Origin: Devosia sp. Root685
GTDB lineage: Bacteria; Pseudomonadota; Alphaproteobacteria; Rhizobiales; Devosiaceae
Assembly (NCBI RefSeq): GCF_001427875.1
Contig: NZ_LMHK01000004.1
Location: 247,903 to 311,902 of the forward strand
Length of the DNA: 64,000 bases
Direction: 5' to 3'
The translations under genes and the position numbers were made by a program. Positions 15,797-24,066 of this stretch are shown here, piece by piece. Below the pieces are notes generated by a model that did not search any database, was not told the DNA's origin, and saw nothing but the letters and a program-made list of their open reading frames with translations. Positions within the stretch are counted from its first letter, which is position 1. The number at the start of each line of letters is the position of its first letter.

Positions 15797-16678
15797 ATGC
15801 CCATCCGCCACATTCTTCTCGCCCTTCTGGTCGTTGCCATCTGGGGCTTTAATTTCGTCGTCATCAAATTGAGCGTCGAGGCCCTGCCGCCCATTCTGGC
15901 GGCTGCCTTGCGCTTTTCCGCGGCGGCTTTCCCGGCGATTCTCTTTGTTCGACCGCCCAAAGCGCCGGCCTGGATCGTCATCGCCTTCGGCCTCTCTTTC
16001 GGCTTTGCGCTCTATGCCTTCCTCAATCTCTCGATTGCCTGGGGCATGCCGGCAGGCCTCTCCTCACTGGTGCTGCAGACCCAGGCCTTCTTTACCATGG
16101 CCATGGCCTTCGTGCTGCTCGGCGAGCGGCCGAGCAGGTTTCAGGTTATCGGTGCGGGGATTGCCTTTGTCGGCATCGGCGTCATCGCTCTGGAGCGCAT
16201 CGAAGGCGCCGGCTTCGTGCCGCTGCTGCTGGTTCTCTTGGCAGCGCTCTCCTGGGGCCTTGCCAATGTGCTCACGAAAAAAGCCGGCAAGGTCAATGCC
16301 ATTGCCTTCACGGTCTGGGGTTCGTTCGCCGCGCCACTGCCGCTTTTCGCCCTCTCCTTCATGACCGAAGGCGGGGACGCGATCCTTGCAGCTCTCGGGG
16401 GCTTTGGCTGGTCCGACGCGGCGCTGATCGCTTTCCTCGCCTATCCCGCAACCTTGCTGGGCGGCGGCATCTGGAGTTGGCTGCTGGGGCGCCATCCGGC
16501 CTCGGTCGTTGCCCCATTCACCCTCTTGGTCCCGATCACCGGGCTCTTGTCGGGCTATCTGGTGCTGGGCGAGACCATCACCGGAATGGAAATTCTGGGC
16601 GGCCTGCTGGTGATCGCCGGTCTCGTCGTCACCTTGCGAAAATCGAAATCAGTCGAGCCGGCGATTCGGCTCGACTGA
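15797..16678 (+). CDS. EamA/DMT-family exporter
   Basis: A 293-aa inner-membrane protein with ten predicted helices in two EamA repeats (about residues 1-135 and 145-285). It is similar to the O-acetylserine/cysteine exporter type: VAIWGFNFVVIKL at the N-terminus, GLSSLVLQTQAFFTMAMAFVLLGERP at the end of repeat 1, and LVPITGLLSGYLVLGETIT in repeat 2. It probably exports a small metabolite such as an amino acid; substrate unknown. A perfect 17-bp inverted repeat sits directly before the start. It is convergent with the EF-hand gene. Confidence 0.9.
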   Translation: MPIRHILLALLVVAIWGFNFVVIKLSVEALPPILAAALRFSAAAFPAILFVRPPKAPAWIVIAFGLSFGFALYAFLNLSIAWGMPAGLSSLVLQTQAFFTMAMAFVLLGERPSRFQVIGAGIAFVGIGVIALERIEGAGFVPLLLVLLAALSWGLANVLTKKAGKVNAIAFTVWGSFAAPLPLFALSFMTEGGDAILAALGGFGWSDAALIAFLAYPATLLGGGIWSWLLGRHPASVVAPFTLLVPITGLLSGYLVLGETITGMEILGGLLVIAGLVVTLRKSKSVEPAIRLD

Positions 16679-16684
16679 TCTGGC

Positions 16685-17005
16685 TTATTGCACCAGCGCT
16701 TCGGGCGCCGTAGGCGCAGGCACATCTGCCGGCACGTCGAGCGGGGCGGGAACAGCCTCCGCCGGAGCCGGTACGCTGGCCGGCTGCAGCGCATTAAGCT
16801 GTTCCGGCGTCAGTCCACCGGCGCCCTCGACATCGGCGGCGGCAAACTCCTCTGGCGTCAGATCGGGCCAGACGACCTGCAATTCCTCATAGCTGAGGCG
16901 GCCGTCGGCGTTTACGTCGACATCGGCAAAAGTCAGGGGCGTCTGTGCCATGGCGGGGGCGGCGAAAAGGCTGGCGGCCACAAGGCCGAGGGCGAGCTTG
17001 CGCAT
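16685..17005 (-). CDS. secreted EF-hand protein, copy 1
   Basis: A 106-aa protein with a signal peptide (MRKLALGLVAASLFAAPAMA). One canonical EF loop, DVNADGRLSYEE, is near residue 30, followed by a degenerate second loop (ADVEGAGGLTPEQ) and a Pro/Ala/Val-rich tail. It is predicted to be periplasmic and calcium-binding. The start at 17005 follows AGGATT. A paralogue lies 105 bases upstream on the same strand, so the pair looks like a tandem duplication. Confidence 0.82.
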   Translation of the reverse strand: MRKLALGLVAASLFAAPAMAQTPLTFADVDVNADGRLSYEELQVVWPDLTPEEFAAADVEGAGGLTPEQLNALQPASVPAPAEAVPAPLDVPADVPAPTAPEALVQ

Positions 17006-17109
17006 GGAGAAAATCCTAAGGTCAGGAAAGGGGCGACACTGTCGCAAAATGAGGACGCCACCCCGTAAGGGCCGGGATGGCGTGCTGCCCGAAAACGGGC
17101 GAAAGGTTT

Positions 17110-17358
17110 TTAGCTGGCCGGGACGGCGGCCGCCGCAACCAGAGCATCATATTCTTCGGCGCTAAGTTCGCCATTGCCGTCGGTATCAGCGGCGGTGAAG
17201 GCTTCCTGGGTCAGGTCGGGCCAGGCGACCTGCGCTTCGACCAGGGAAACGCCGCCATTGGCATCGGTATCGACCGAGGCGAAGTCGGTGGCAGCCTGCG
17301 CCATGGCAGCGCCGGAAAGGCCAAGAAGGATAAGGGAGGACAGAACGATCTTCTTCAT
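17110..17358 (-). CDS. secreted EF-hand protein, copy 2
   Basis: An 82-aa protein with a signal peptide (MKKIVLSSLILLGLSGAAMA) and two EF loops. The first, DTDANGGVSLVE, and the second, DTDGNGELSAEE, have the expected Asp/Asn and Glu-12 positions; the last is closest to consensus. GGAG seven bases upstream fixes the start at 17358. Compared with copy 1 it lacks the Pro-rich tail and keeps a better second loop. It is likely a periplasmic calcium-binding protein; partner unknown. A GCCCG-AAAA-CGGGC hairpin (17087-17100) lies between the two copies. Confidence 0.84.
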   Translation of the reverse strand: MKKIVLSSLILLGLSGAAMAQAATDFASVDTDANGGVSLVEAQVAWPDLTQEAFTAADTDGNGELSAEEYDALVAAAAVPAS

Positions 17359-17746
17359 GGTGTTGCTCCATGTTTTCGGGAACGTGCGATGGAAGATCTG
17401 TCTTCCATCGACGGGCAGCTCTCCTGCGGCCCATGACCAAAGACTGGCGGCGCAATGTGTCTGTCGACCGACCACACAAAGGCGTGAACGGACAGATGTC
17501 GGGGCTATTTGCAGGCAGCCCAAATTAGCCCGCAAATTGGGAATTTCAGGACAAGGCCCGAAAAATTCAAAGATGACTTAAGGTCTTCACGCGTTGCCGG
17601 GCAAAACAACTGATCACGATTTCAGCACGACAAGATCAACTTGAGGGCAGAAAAGCGGCCATTGCTCACGCCCAAGTGATCGGGCACCCGGCAACAATGC
17701 CGGCCACCCGCTTTCCGGGTGGCTCAAAGATCAGGAAAGGACCGGC

Positions 17747-18385
17747 TCAAAGCTCTGGCCGGATAAAATCCCCGCTCTCGTCCATGATCCACAATTCGCC
17801 GGTCGAAATATCGAACCATGCGCCGTGCACCGCGATTTTCCCTTCGGCTTCAAGATCGGCCACATAGGGAAAGGTCCGCAGGTTGCGGATGGAGTTGCGG
17901 ATCGAGATCCGCTCCATCGCCGTCTGCCGTTCGGTGGAGGTGAGGAGGCTGTTCGGGCCAAGCTGGCTGGGCAAGTCGCCGAGCATGGCCATCCACTTGC
18001 CGATAAAGTCGCCATCATCGAGCGGCTTCAGGTCGGGGTCGAGCACCGCCTTGATCCCCCCGCAGCGGCCATGGCCCATCACCACGATATTGGCAATGTT
18101 GAGCGCCTTGACGGCAAATTCGATAGCGGCCGAAGTACCGTGCTGGCCACCATCGGGCTGATAGGTCGGCACCAGATTGGCGACGTTTCGCAGCACGAAC
18201 ATTTCGCCGGGCCCGGAATCGAAGATCATCTCGGGCGCCGCGCGGCTATCGCAACAGGCAATGATCATGGTGGTCGGCTTTTGGCCGGCCGAAGCGAGAT
18301 CGCGAATGCGTTCCTTCTCGCGGGCGTAGCGTCCGGCCAGGAAATTGGCGTGGCCGTCGAGCAGGTCTTTCGGAAAGCTGTGCAT
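17747..18385 (-). CDS. beta-carbonic anhydrase
   Basis: A 212-aa zinc enzyme that interconverts CO2 and bicarbonate. IIACCDSRAAPE near residue 40 gives the first zinc Cys and the Asp-Arg pair. VVMGHGRCGGIK near residue 100 gives the His and second Cys. VLRNVANLVP is the usual segment between them. The family in alphaproteobacteria is close to this length. The ATG at 18385 is the natural family start; longer readings run into the divergent DUF1737 gene. No terminator with a T-run is evident; the 211-bp gap below 17747 shows nothing that I can identify. Confidence 0.94.
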   Translation of the reverse strand: MHSFPKDLLDGHANFLAGRYAREKERIRDLASAGQKPTTMIIACCDSRAAPEMIFDSGPGEMFVLRNVANLVPTYQPDGGQHGTSAAIEFAVKALNIANIVVMGHGRCGGIKAVLDPDLKPLDDGDFIGKWMAMLGDLPSQLGPNSLLTSTERQTAMERISIRNSIRNLRTFPYVADLEAEGKIAVHGAWFDISTGELWIMDESGDFIRPEL

Positions 18386-18457
18386 GCCATCTCGATTAGC
18401 GCTAAGAGGCAAGAGAATCAATCTCGGCGCTCGGCTCGCGCCGCAATGGGGGTATGC

Positions 18458-18664
18458 ATGCTCATCTACCGGTTTCTTACAGGCGAAGATGACTCGCTGT
18501 TCTGCCACAAGGTCACCAAGGCGCTTTCCGAAGGCTGGCAGTTGCATGGCAGCCCCACCTATGTCTTCGATGCGGTCAGTAAGAAGATGCGCTGCGGCCA
18601 GGCCGTGACCCGCGTCGCGAGGGACCAGCCCTACGATCCGGAAAAAAAGCTCGTCGATTTTTGA
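18458..18664 (+). CDS. DUF1737 domain protein
   Basis: A 68-aa protein that matches the short DUF1737 family: LIYRFLTGEDDSLFCHKVTKAL, then EGWQLHGSPT, then MRCGQAVTR, and a C-terminal KLVDF. A GGGGG run five bases upstream supports the ATG at 18458. It is divergent from carbonic anhydrase with 72 bp between the starts. The family is of unknown function and usually stands alone. A much longer frame that continues backwards across the carbonic anhydrase gene is an antisense artefact. Confidence 0.82.
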   Translation: MLIYRFLTGEDDSLFCHKVTKALSEGWQLHGSPTYVFDAVSKKMRCGQAVTRVARDQPYDPEKKLVDF

Positions 18665-18671
18665 TGGTCGC

Positions 18672-18693
18672 GGGGCCGGTCGCTGCCGGCCCC
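18672..18693. terminator. hairpin between convergent genes
   Basis: GGGGCCGG, loop TCGCTG, CCGGCCCC: perfect 8-bp stem in the gap between DUF1737 (plus) and the secreted protein gene (minus). T-runs are poor on both sides, so termination would be weak or factor-assisted. Confidence 0.45.
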
Positions 18694-18700
18694 GGACGTT

Positions 18701-19207
18701 TCAGAGGCGCCGCGCCACGAAGGTCGCATTGGGTGCGCCCGGCACGGTCGGGCGATAGGTGCAGCGGAGCGAACCGACCTGCGGATGGTCCGGCACCAGC
18801 ACGCGTCCATTGTTCTGCGTCTGGTTCTTGAAGATTTCCGAGAGGATCAGATCGATCAGCCCCCGCGGTCGGCAGGTGATGGTGGCTGCCGCCCAGGCCA
18901 TCCCGCCCGAGCAGCTCTGGCGCCTGAGATCGATCGTCACGTCCCGCCCCGAAGCCCGCCAGTCGAGCCGGCCCTCGCAGCGAACGCCCTGTCCGCGCAC
19001 CGAATAATTGCCGCGCCGTTCAAGGCAAAAGGTCAGCCGGTTGGCCCCATAGAGATTGCGATCGGCCTGATAGCATCCGGCGACCACCGCGCTCCCGCCC
19101 GGCGCATCGGGCACCAGCACCCGCGTCGAGGCGTCCTGTGCGAGGGCGCCGCCCGTCAGGAGCAGAAACAGCCCCACGATCCATCCCGCCAAAGACTTCG
19201 ACATCAT
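18701..19207 (-). CDS. secreted Cys-containing hypothetical protein
   Basis: A 168-aa protein with a signal peptide (MMSKSLAGWIVGLFLLLTGG, cleaved after ALA). The mature part is about 145 residues, with six Cys (for example AGCYQAD, LTFCLERR, GVRCEG, RQSCSG) suitable for disulfides in the periplasm. AGGAGGAG lies 6 bases before the first ATG. No family is recognised with confidence. The short segment RVLVPD occurs near both ends (RVLVPDAPGG and RVLVPDHPQV), an internal repeat. No function is proposed. Confidence 0.72.
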   Translation of the reverse strand: MMSKSLAGWIVGLFLLLTGGALAQDASTRVLVPDAPGGSAVVAGCYQADRNLYGANRLTFCLERRGNYSVRGQGVRCEGRLDWRASGRDVTIDLRRQSCSGGMAWAAATITCRPRGLIDLILSEIFKNQTQNNGRVLVPDHPQVGSLRCTYRPTVPGAPNATFVARRL

Positions 19208-19246
19208 AGTCGTCTCCTCCTGCGTCCCGCATGAGGATAGAGCGTT

Positions 19247-19837
19247 TCAGGCTTTGCGGTCTATCGTCATTTCTCCCAAGCGCAGATGCTGGAGCAGAAT
19301 GACGGTTTTGCCATCAACGATCCCACCATCGCGGCAGGCCACAATGGCATCGTCAAGCCCCATTTCCACCACTTCAAGCTCCTCGCCCTCTTCGAGGAGA
19401 CCACCGCCAACATGACGATAGGTGCTCTCGTCATAGTGGCCGGCAAACAGACTAACCTTTTCCTGCACGGAACCGGGCGACATATAGACGTCGCCGACAT
19501 GAACCACCTCGCGCGGTTCGTGCCCGGTTTCCTCCAAGGCCTCGCGGCGCGCACAGGTTTCGGGATCGTCGCCATCGAGCAGGCCCGCGCAGACTTCGAG
19601 CAGAAAGGCCGCATCGCCATTGGCCATCGCCGGATAGCGAAACTGACGCACCAGCAGGACGGTACGCTTCGCGGGGTTGAACAAGACCATGGCCGCAGCA
19701 TTGCCATGGTCGTAATTCTCGCGGGAAAGCCGCTGCACCGTGCCATCGTCGCGACGGTAGTCCAGCGCGACCCGCGTCAGCGTGCCCCAGTCATCGGAGA
19801 GAATTTCCGTGCCGATAACAGTAACTTTCTCGTCCAT
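19247..19837 (-). CDS. Nudix hydrolase, NudK (GDP-mannose pyrophosphatase)-like
   Basis: A 196-aa protein. The Nudix helix is AGLLDGDDPETCARREALEETG near residue 90. As in NudK, the loop before RREALEETG differs slightly from the classical spacing. VYMSPGSVQEKVSLF and the later GGGLLEEGEELEV and DGKTVILLQHL resemble the E. coli NudK C-terminus. It should cleave a nucleoside-diphosphate derivative, with GDP-mannose as the best guess. The start at 19837 is the conserved one; the longer frame runs back across the LysE gene. No operon partner. Confidence 0.86.
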   Translation of the reverse strand: MDEKVTVIGTEILSDDWGTLTRVALDYRRDDGTVQRLSRENYDHGNAAAMVLFNPAKRTVLLVRQFRYPAMANGDAAFLLEVCAGLLDGDDPETCARREALEETGHEPREVVHVGDVYMSPGSVQEKVSLFAGHYDESTYRHVGGGLLEEGEELEVVEMGLDDAIVACRDGGIVDGKTVILLQHLRLGEMTIDRKA

Positions 19838-19907
19838 GATGCTTCCCGTTGGCGTTCGGCCGGACGCTCGCGCATTTTCCCCGATTCTGGAACCTCGTGC
19901 ATGAACG

Positions 19908-20519
19908 TCAGCCACCCAGCACCAGCTTGAGCGCAATGGCCCACATGACCATGGCGATGATCGCTTCGAGGATGCGCCAGGCAAAGGGCTTGGCAAAGAT
20001 GGGCCGCAAAAAAGCGGCGCCATAGCCAAGGGCAAAGAAAAACGCAAAGGACCCCATAATAGCGCCCGCGGCGAAATGCACCTCACGGCCGGCAAACTGG
20101 GTCGAGATCGTCCCGAGCAGCACGACCGTATCGAGATAGACATGCGGATTGAGCCAGGTGATGGCAAGACACGCCAAGAGGGTCGGCATCAGGGGTTTTG
20201 CCAACCCCGCCTCTTCAGCCGCAAGAGCGCTTCGGGATTTCAGAGCGGAATAAAGGCTCCGCGCCCCATACCAGAAAAGAAAAGCCGCGCCCCCAAACCG
20301 CATCACCGGATCGAGCCAGGGCAGCAGAGCGGCAATCCGCCCAAAGCTCGTCACGCCCAAAACGATCAGCGCTGCGTCAGACGCCGCGCAGACCAAACAG
20401 ACGGCAAGAACGTGCTCGCCCTTGAGCACCTGGCGCAGCACAAAGGCATTTTGCGCACCGATCGCGACAATGAGGCTGAGGCCAATAGAAAGGCCCGCGA
20501 TGAAAACCGGAATATCCAT
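19908..20519 (-). CDS. LysE/ArgO-family amino-acid exporter
   Basis: A 203-aa inner-membrane protein with about six helices. GLSIGLSLIVAIGAQNAFVLRQ at the N-terminus and ITWLNPHVYLDTVVLLG near residue 130 are diagnostic of the LysE/ArgO branch, which exports lysine or arginine. GAGGGG lies immediately upstream of the ATG. No LysR-type regulator (ArgP/LysG) is adjacent, unlike many lysE loci. A second, RhtB-type family member is at 35199-35846. Confidence 0.92.
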   Translation of the reverse strand: MDIPVFIAGLSIGLSLIVAIGAQNAFVLRQVLKGEHVLAVCLVCAASDAALIVLGVTSFGRIAALLPWLDPVMRFGGAAFLFWYGARSLYSALKSRSALAAEEAGLAKPLMPTLLACLAITWLNPHVYLDTVVLLGTISTQFAGREVHFAAGAIMGSFAFFFALGYGAAFLRPIFAKPFAWRILEAIIAMVMWAIALKLVLGG

Positions 20520-20601
20520 GCCCCTCGCGCTAACCGACCCGGCCCGATTAGGCAATCCGTCCAATATTGCAACCGCTCAATCCTATGGCGCCATAGAACC
20601 G

Positions 20602-21060
20602 CTAACCCTCAACGAATTTTGCCAGATTTTCCAGTGAGGACGCCAATCCCTCGGCGTGATCCCTAGCATCGATACCGCTCGGCACATTCTCGGCGCGAAT
20701 CATCACCTCGGTACCTTCCGGGACCGACCGCAGGATCCAGTTCATCACCATAGTCCCGGCAAAGGCGGGATCGTCGGAGACGAAATCCACCGCCTGCGAG
20801 ATCAGCGCGCCCGGAACCAGATCGAGAAACCGGGCCACCACGTCATCGGAATTTCCGCCGGTCTTGCCGGCAATGGCGGGATCATCGTAGCGCAACACCA
20901 TGCGATAGTGTCCACCGGGACGCAGATCGAATTCCCGCATCTCCCCTGTCATACCTGCGGGCGGCAGCCAGACGACCATGGCTTCGGGCCACGTCATGGC
21001 GGCATAAACCGCCTCAGGCGTTGCATCCACAATGCGGCTGGCGCTGTCAGTTCGGCTCAT
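20602..21060 (-). CDS. SRPBCC family protein
   Basis: A 152-aa AHSA1/SRPBCC-like protein. The N-terminal SRIVDATPEAVYAAMTWPEAMVVWLPPAGM gives the first strand and helix; GGHYRMVLRYD is the mid-domain strand; a C-terminal amphipathic helix (HAEGLASSLENLAKF) closes the cavity. Ligand unknown. GAGGAGG stands 6 bases before the start. It follows ccmG by 30 bases on the same strand and may be carried on the ccm transcript, but nothing links it to cytochrome c maturation. Confidence 0.88.
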   Translation of the reverse strand: MSRTDSASRIVDATPEAVYAAMTWPEAMVVWLPPAGMTGEMREFDLRPGGHYRMVLRYDDPAIAGKTGGNSDDVVARFLDLVPGALISQAVDFVSDDPAFAGTMVMNWILRSVPEGTEVMIRAENVPSGIDARDHAEGLASSLENLAKFVEG

Positions 21061-21090
21061 GGTCGTCCCTCCTCGCGGAAACAGTGTGCG

Positions 21091-21624
21091 CTAGAGCCGT
21101 GCCTTTTCCAAGGCGGGGAGCAATTCCCTTTCGATCGTCTCCGCCGTCAGCGGGCCGACATGCTTGAAGGTGATCGTCCCCTTGCCATCGACGACAAAAG
21201 TTTCCGGCACGCCATAGACGCCCCAATCGATCGAAACCCGCCGGTCGCGATCGGCTCCTATGGCGTCATAGGGATTGCCCAGTTCGGCCAGAAAAGCGCG
21301 GGCATTCTCCGGCGCATCGGAATGGTTGATGCCAAAGAGGCGAACCCTGGTTTCCGCCTTGAGCGCTTCGAGCAGCGGATGTTCGTCCCGGCACGGAATG
21401 CACCAGGAGGCAAAGACATTGACCACGGTCGGCTCGCCCTTGAGCGAGGCCGTATCGAAGCCGGGCACATCCATGCCCTCGACCGGCGGCAGCGAGAACT
21501 CCGGTGCCGGCTTATCGATAAGAACCGAGCGCACCAGGTTTGGATCGCGATTGATAGAGCTGGCAAAAACCGCAATCAGCCCAACGAGCAGCAGCAAGGG
21601 CGCAGCAAAGAGCAGTTTCTTCAT
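21091..21624 (-). CDS. ccmG: cytochrome c biogenesis thiol:disulfide oxidoreductase CcmG/DsbE/CycY
   Basis: A 177-aa protein with one N-terminal membrane anchor (KKLLFAAPLLLLVGLIAVFA) and a periplasmic thioredoxin fold. VNVFASWCIPCRDEHP near residue 70 holds the WCxxC active site. GVYGVPETFVVDGKG near residue 135 has the cis-Pro loop typical of CcmG/TlpA. It reduces the CxxCH of apocytochrome c before heme attachment. Its ATG overlaps the TGA of ccmD, and it is the last ccm gene of the operon here. Confidence 0.95.
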   Translation of the reverse strand: MKKLLFAAPLLLLVGLIAVFASSINRDPNLVRSVLIDKPAPEFSLPPVEGMDVPGFDTASLKGEPTVVNVFASWCIPCRDEHPLLEALKAETRVRLFGINHSDAPENARAFLAELGNPYDAIGADRDRRVSIDWGVYGVPETFVVDGKGTITFKHVGPLTAETIERELLPALEKARL

Positions 21625-21785
21625 TGAGCAGAACCGTTCGAGCGCTGGTTGTCCCCCAGCTCTTCGAGCCGGCGCTTCGTCTGGCGTGCGGCCAAGACCG
21701 TCCAGCCGATCAGCGCGGCAAGGCCGAGAAAGACGCCGGCATAAGCGGAAATGATGAACTCGGCATGCGCACCCAGGGCGATCAT
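21621..21785 (-). CDS. ccmD: heme exporter protein CcmD
   Basis: A 54-aa protein read directly from the minus strand between ccmC and ccmG. One transmembrane helix (FIISAYAGVFLGLAALIGWTV region, residues 10-31) is followed by a basic cytoplasmic tail (ARQTKRRLEELGD), the standard CcmD layout. The start shares bases with the ccmC stop (TAATG) and its stop overlaps the ccmG start (ATGA), so it is tightly embedded. CcmD helps release holo-CcmE from the CcmABC complex. Confidence 0.93.
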   Translation of the reverse strand: MIALGAHAEFIISAYAGVFLGLAALIGWTVLAARQTKRRLEELGDNQRSNGSAQ

Positions 21786-22543
21786 TATGCCTCTCCCCGA
21801 GCGGCGCGACGCTCAAGCGTCGTGATGCGGCGGCGGCGCACTTCGGTATGCATGGCGGCCAGCTGCAGCGTGATGAACAAAAAGGTGAAGGCAAAAAACA
21901 TGACAAAGAGCGGCGTCAGGATTTCGCCGGGCATGGTCGGACCGTCAGCGCGAAAGACGCTAGCGGGCTGGTGTAGCGTCGACCACCAATCGACCGAAAA
22001 CTTGATGATCGGAATGTTGACCGCACCAACGAGCGTGAAGATGGCGACGACGCGGGCCGCGCGTAACTGATCGTCAAAAGCGCGCCAGAGCGCGACGATC
22101 CCGAGATAGATGAAAAGGAGAACCAGGGTGGACGTCATCCGCCCGTCCCATTCCCAAAAAGTGCCCCAGGTGGGACGGCCCCAGAGCGAGCCGGTGAAAA
22201 GCGCCATGGCGGTAAAGGCAGCCCCCAGCGGCGCCGCAGCCTTCATTGACACATCGGCCATCGGGTGGCGCCAGACCAGCGTGCCGAGCGCAGAAACCGC
22301 CATGGTGGCGTAGACGAACTGGCTGAGCCAGGCCGTCGGCACATGCACATACATGATGCGCACCGTGTCACCCATGTACTTTTCCGGCGGCGAGGAAAAG
22401 AAACCGTACCAGAGGCCCGCCGCGAACAGCACGCCCGTGAGCAATGCCAGGGGCAGGATGAGCGGTCGCGTCAGGGCGACGAACTGGCCAGGGTGGGACA
22501 GCCGGTTCCACCAGGTCATTTTTGGCGTGGTGTCGATGGTCAT
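21785..22543 (-). CDS. ccmC: heme exporter/ligase subunit CcmC
   Basis: A 252-aa inner-membrane protein with six helices. GRPTWGTFWEWDGRMTSTLV near residue 125 is the tryptophan-rich WWD heme-handling motif, flanked by conserved His in MYVHVPTAW and in TLHQPASV. It presents heme to CcmE. The start was set at 22543 (MTIDTTPKMTWWNRL); the longer frame crosses the ccmB-ccmC hairpin. It is followed by ccmD with a one-base overlap. Confidence 0.95.
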   Translation of the reverse strand: MTIDTTPKMTWWNRLSHPGQFVALTRPLILPLALLTGVLFAAGLWYGFFSSPPEKYMGDTVRIMYVHVPTAWLSQFVYATMAVSALGTLVWRHPMADVSMKAAAPLGAAFTAMALFTGSLWGRPTWGTFWEWDGRMTSTLVLLFIYLGIVALWRAFDDQLRAARVVAIFTLVGAVNIPIIKFSVDWWSTLHQPASVFRADGPTMPGEILTPLFVMFFAFTFLFITLQLAAMHTEVRRRRITTLERRAARGEA

Positions 22544-22582
22544 GCTTCGACGGGGCTTTCGGAACGCATGGTGTCTCAGCGC

Positions 22583-22617
22583 TTTCTGGCAAAAATGGCA
22601 ATCATTTTTGCCAGAAA
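22583..22617. other. 15-bp perfect stem-loop inside the ccm operon
   Basis: TTTCTGGCAAAAATG and CATTTTTGCCAGAAA pair perfectly around GCAAT in the 77-bp gap between ccmB and ccmC, the only sizeable gap in the operon. No T-run follows in the direction of transcription, so it looks more like an mRNA processing or stability element, or a partial terminator, than a full stop. Confidence 0.6.
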
Positions 22618-22620
22618 CGC

Positions 22621-23286
22621 TTAGTCTTCCCCCCAGTCTACCGCAAGCGCCGCCGCGAAGGGAGACAGCACCACGACCATGAGACTGAGTGCCGCAAGGA
22701 GCAGCGCCGCGGCCTGTGCCTGATCGGGTCCACCGCTGGCGGAAATGGCGCCAACCCCGAAGATCAGGACTGGCACGGAGAGCGGCGCAATCAGGATGGG
22801 CGCCAAAAGCCCGCCGCGCCGCGTCGCCACGGTTATCGCCGCGCCAATCGCCCCAAACCCGGCAAGGGCCGGCGTGCCGAGCAATAGAGACAGCACCATG
22901 CGCCAAAAGGTTTCGCCATCCATGGCAAGCAGCAAAGCCAGCACGGGTGACGCAAGGATCAGCGGCAGAGCCGAGGTCAGCCAATGGGCAATCACTTTTG
23001 CGCCAACCACGGCCGAAAGCGGCAGATCGGCCAGACGATAGAGCGCCAGCGTGCCGTCGGCCCGGTCCGGACCAAAAAGCTTTTCAAGGCCCAGCAACAT
23101 GGCGAGGAAAGCCGCGATCCAGACAATGCCGGGCGCGATGCGGGCCAGCAGCACCTTGTCCGGCCCCACCGCAAACGGCACGATCGCGCCGACGATGACA
23201 AAGAACAGAACAAGGGTGAGAACCTCGCCACCACCGCGCAGGCTCAGGCGAATTTCGCGGGTGAGCACGGAGATAAAGCCGCTCAT
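22621..23286 (-). CDS. ccmB: heme exporter subunit CcmB
   Basis: A 221-aa protein with six membrane helices. The N-terminal LTREIRLSLRGGGEVLTLVLFFV and the mid LLGLEKLFGPDRADGTL are typical of CcmB, the permease partner of the CcmA ATPase. Its start overlaps the ccmA stop (ATGA). It is separated from ccmC by a hairpin-containing gap. Family length is about 220, as here. Confidence 0.95.
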   Translation of the reverse strand: MSGFISVLTREIRLSLRGGGEVLTLVLFFVIVGAIVPFAVGPDKVLLARIAPGIVWIAAFLAMLLGLEKLFGPDRADGTLALYRLADLPLSAVVGAKVIAHWLTSALPLILASPVLALLLAMDGETFWRMVLSLLLGTPALAGFGAIGAAITVATRRGGLLAPILIAPLSVPVLIFGVGAISASGGPDQAQAAALLLAALSLMVVVLSPFAAALAVDWGED

Positions 23287-23909
23287 GCGCGGCGCTCCAG
23301 CGCAAAGACGGCAAGGCCTTCAAGCGCAATGGCATCGTGGCTGGCGATAACGGCAATACCCCCTTGGGCAAGATGGTCGCCGATCAGGCCGGCGAGGAGC
23401 TGTTGACCATCCGCATCGAGCGCGGATGTCGGTTCATCAAGCAGCCAGACCGGCCTGGCCGAAACAAGAAGGCGCGCCAGCGCCAATCGCCGCTGCTGAC
23501 CGGCCGATAGATAGGCGGCATCGAGTTTTGCCTGACGGGCAAGCCCAACCCGCTCAAGTGCTTCTGTGGCTGACAATGCGGGATTCCCATTGATCCCGCG
23601 CCAGAAGTCGAGCGTTTCGACCGCCGTCAGCCGGGGCCGGATGGCGTTGCGATGCCCACAATAATGATAGGCCGGCCCAAAATCCGCGTCATGCCCCTCA
23701 AGCGCAACCGAGCCCTGAAGCGGGGTGAGAAGCCCCGCAAGGGTGAGAAGGAGAGTCGATTTGCCGACGCCATTGGGGCCGCGCAGCATCAGTCCGCCAC
23801 CCGCGGGGACACAAAGGGCAATATCGCTGGCCAGCACGGTCTCGCCCCGACCGACGCCCAGCGCGAAAGTCTTGAGGCAGAGCGAAGAATGGACGTGCCG
23901 TTCAGTCAT
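23283..23909 (-). CDS. ccmA: heme exporter ATP-binding protein CcmA
   Basis: A 208-aa ABC ATPase. [17 protein letters not shown] near residue 40 is Walker [18 protein letters not shown] near residue 130 is the ABC signature; [12 protein letters not shown] follows as Walker B. It powers release of heme-loaded CcmE from CcmCD. The ATG at 23909 gives the normal family N-terminus; an upstream in-frame GTG adds nine residues. It is the first gene of ccmABC-D-G and is divergent from acnA, an arrangement well known in Rhizobiales. Confidence 0.95.
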   Translation of the reverse strand: MTERHVHSSLCLKTFALGVGRGETVLASDIALCVPAGGGLMLRGPNGVGKSTLLLTLAGLLTPLQGSVALEGHDADFGPAYHYCGHRNAIRPRLTAVETLDFWRGINGNPALSATEALERVGLARQAKLDAAYLSAGQQRRLALARLLVSARPVWLLDEPTSALDADGQQLLAGLIGDHLAQGGIAVIASHDAIALEGLAVFALERRA

Positions 23910-24066
23910 GGCCCCATCTCGTATTGAAGCAACCACAAGACTGGCAAGCGCTTTTCTGATTGACTATATCCCATTGAGATTAGAGTCATTCCAGGAAACG
24001 CGGCTAAAACCGGCGGCCCCCATTGCACTCCGGTATGCAGCGTGTAGCAGCAAAGGGCGGAGCAAA

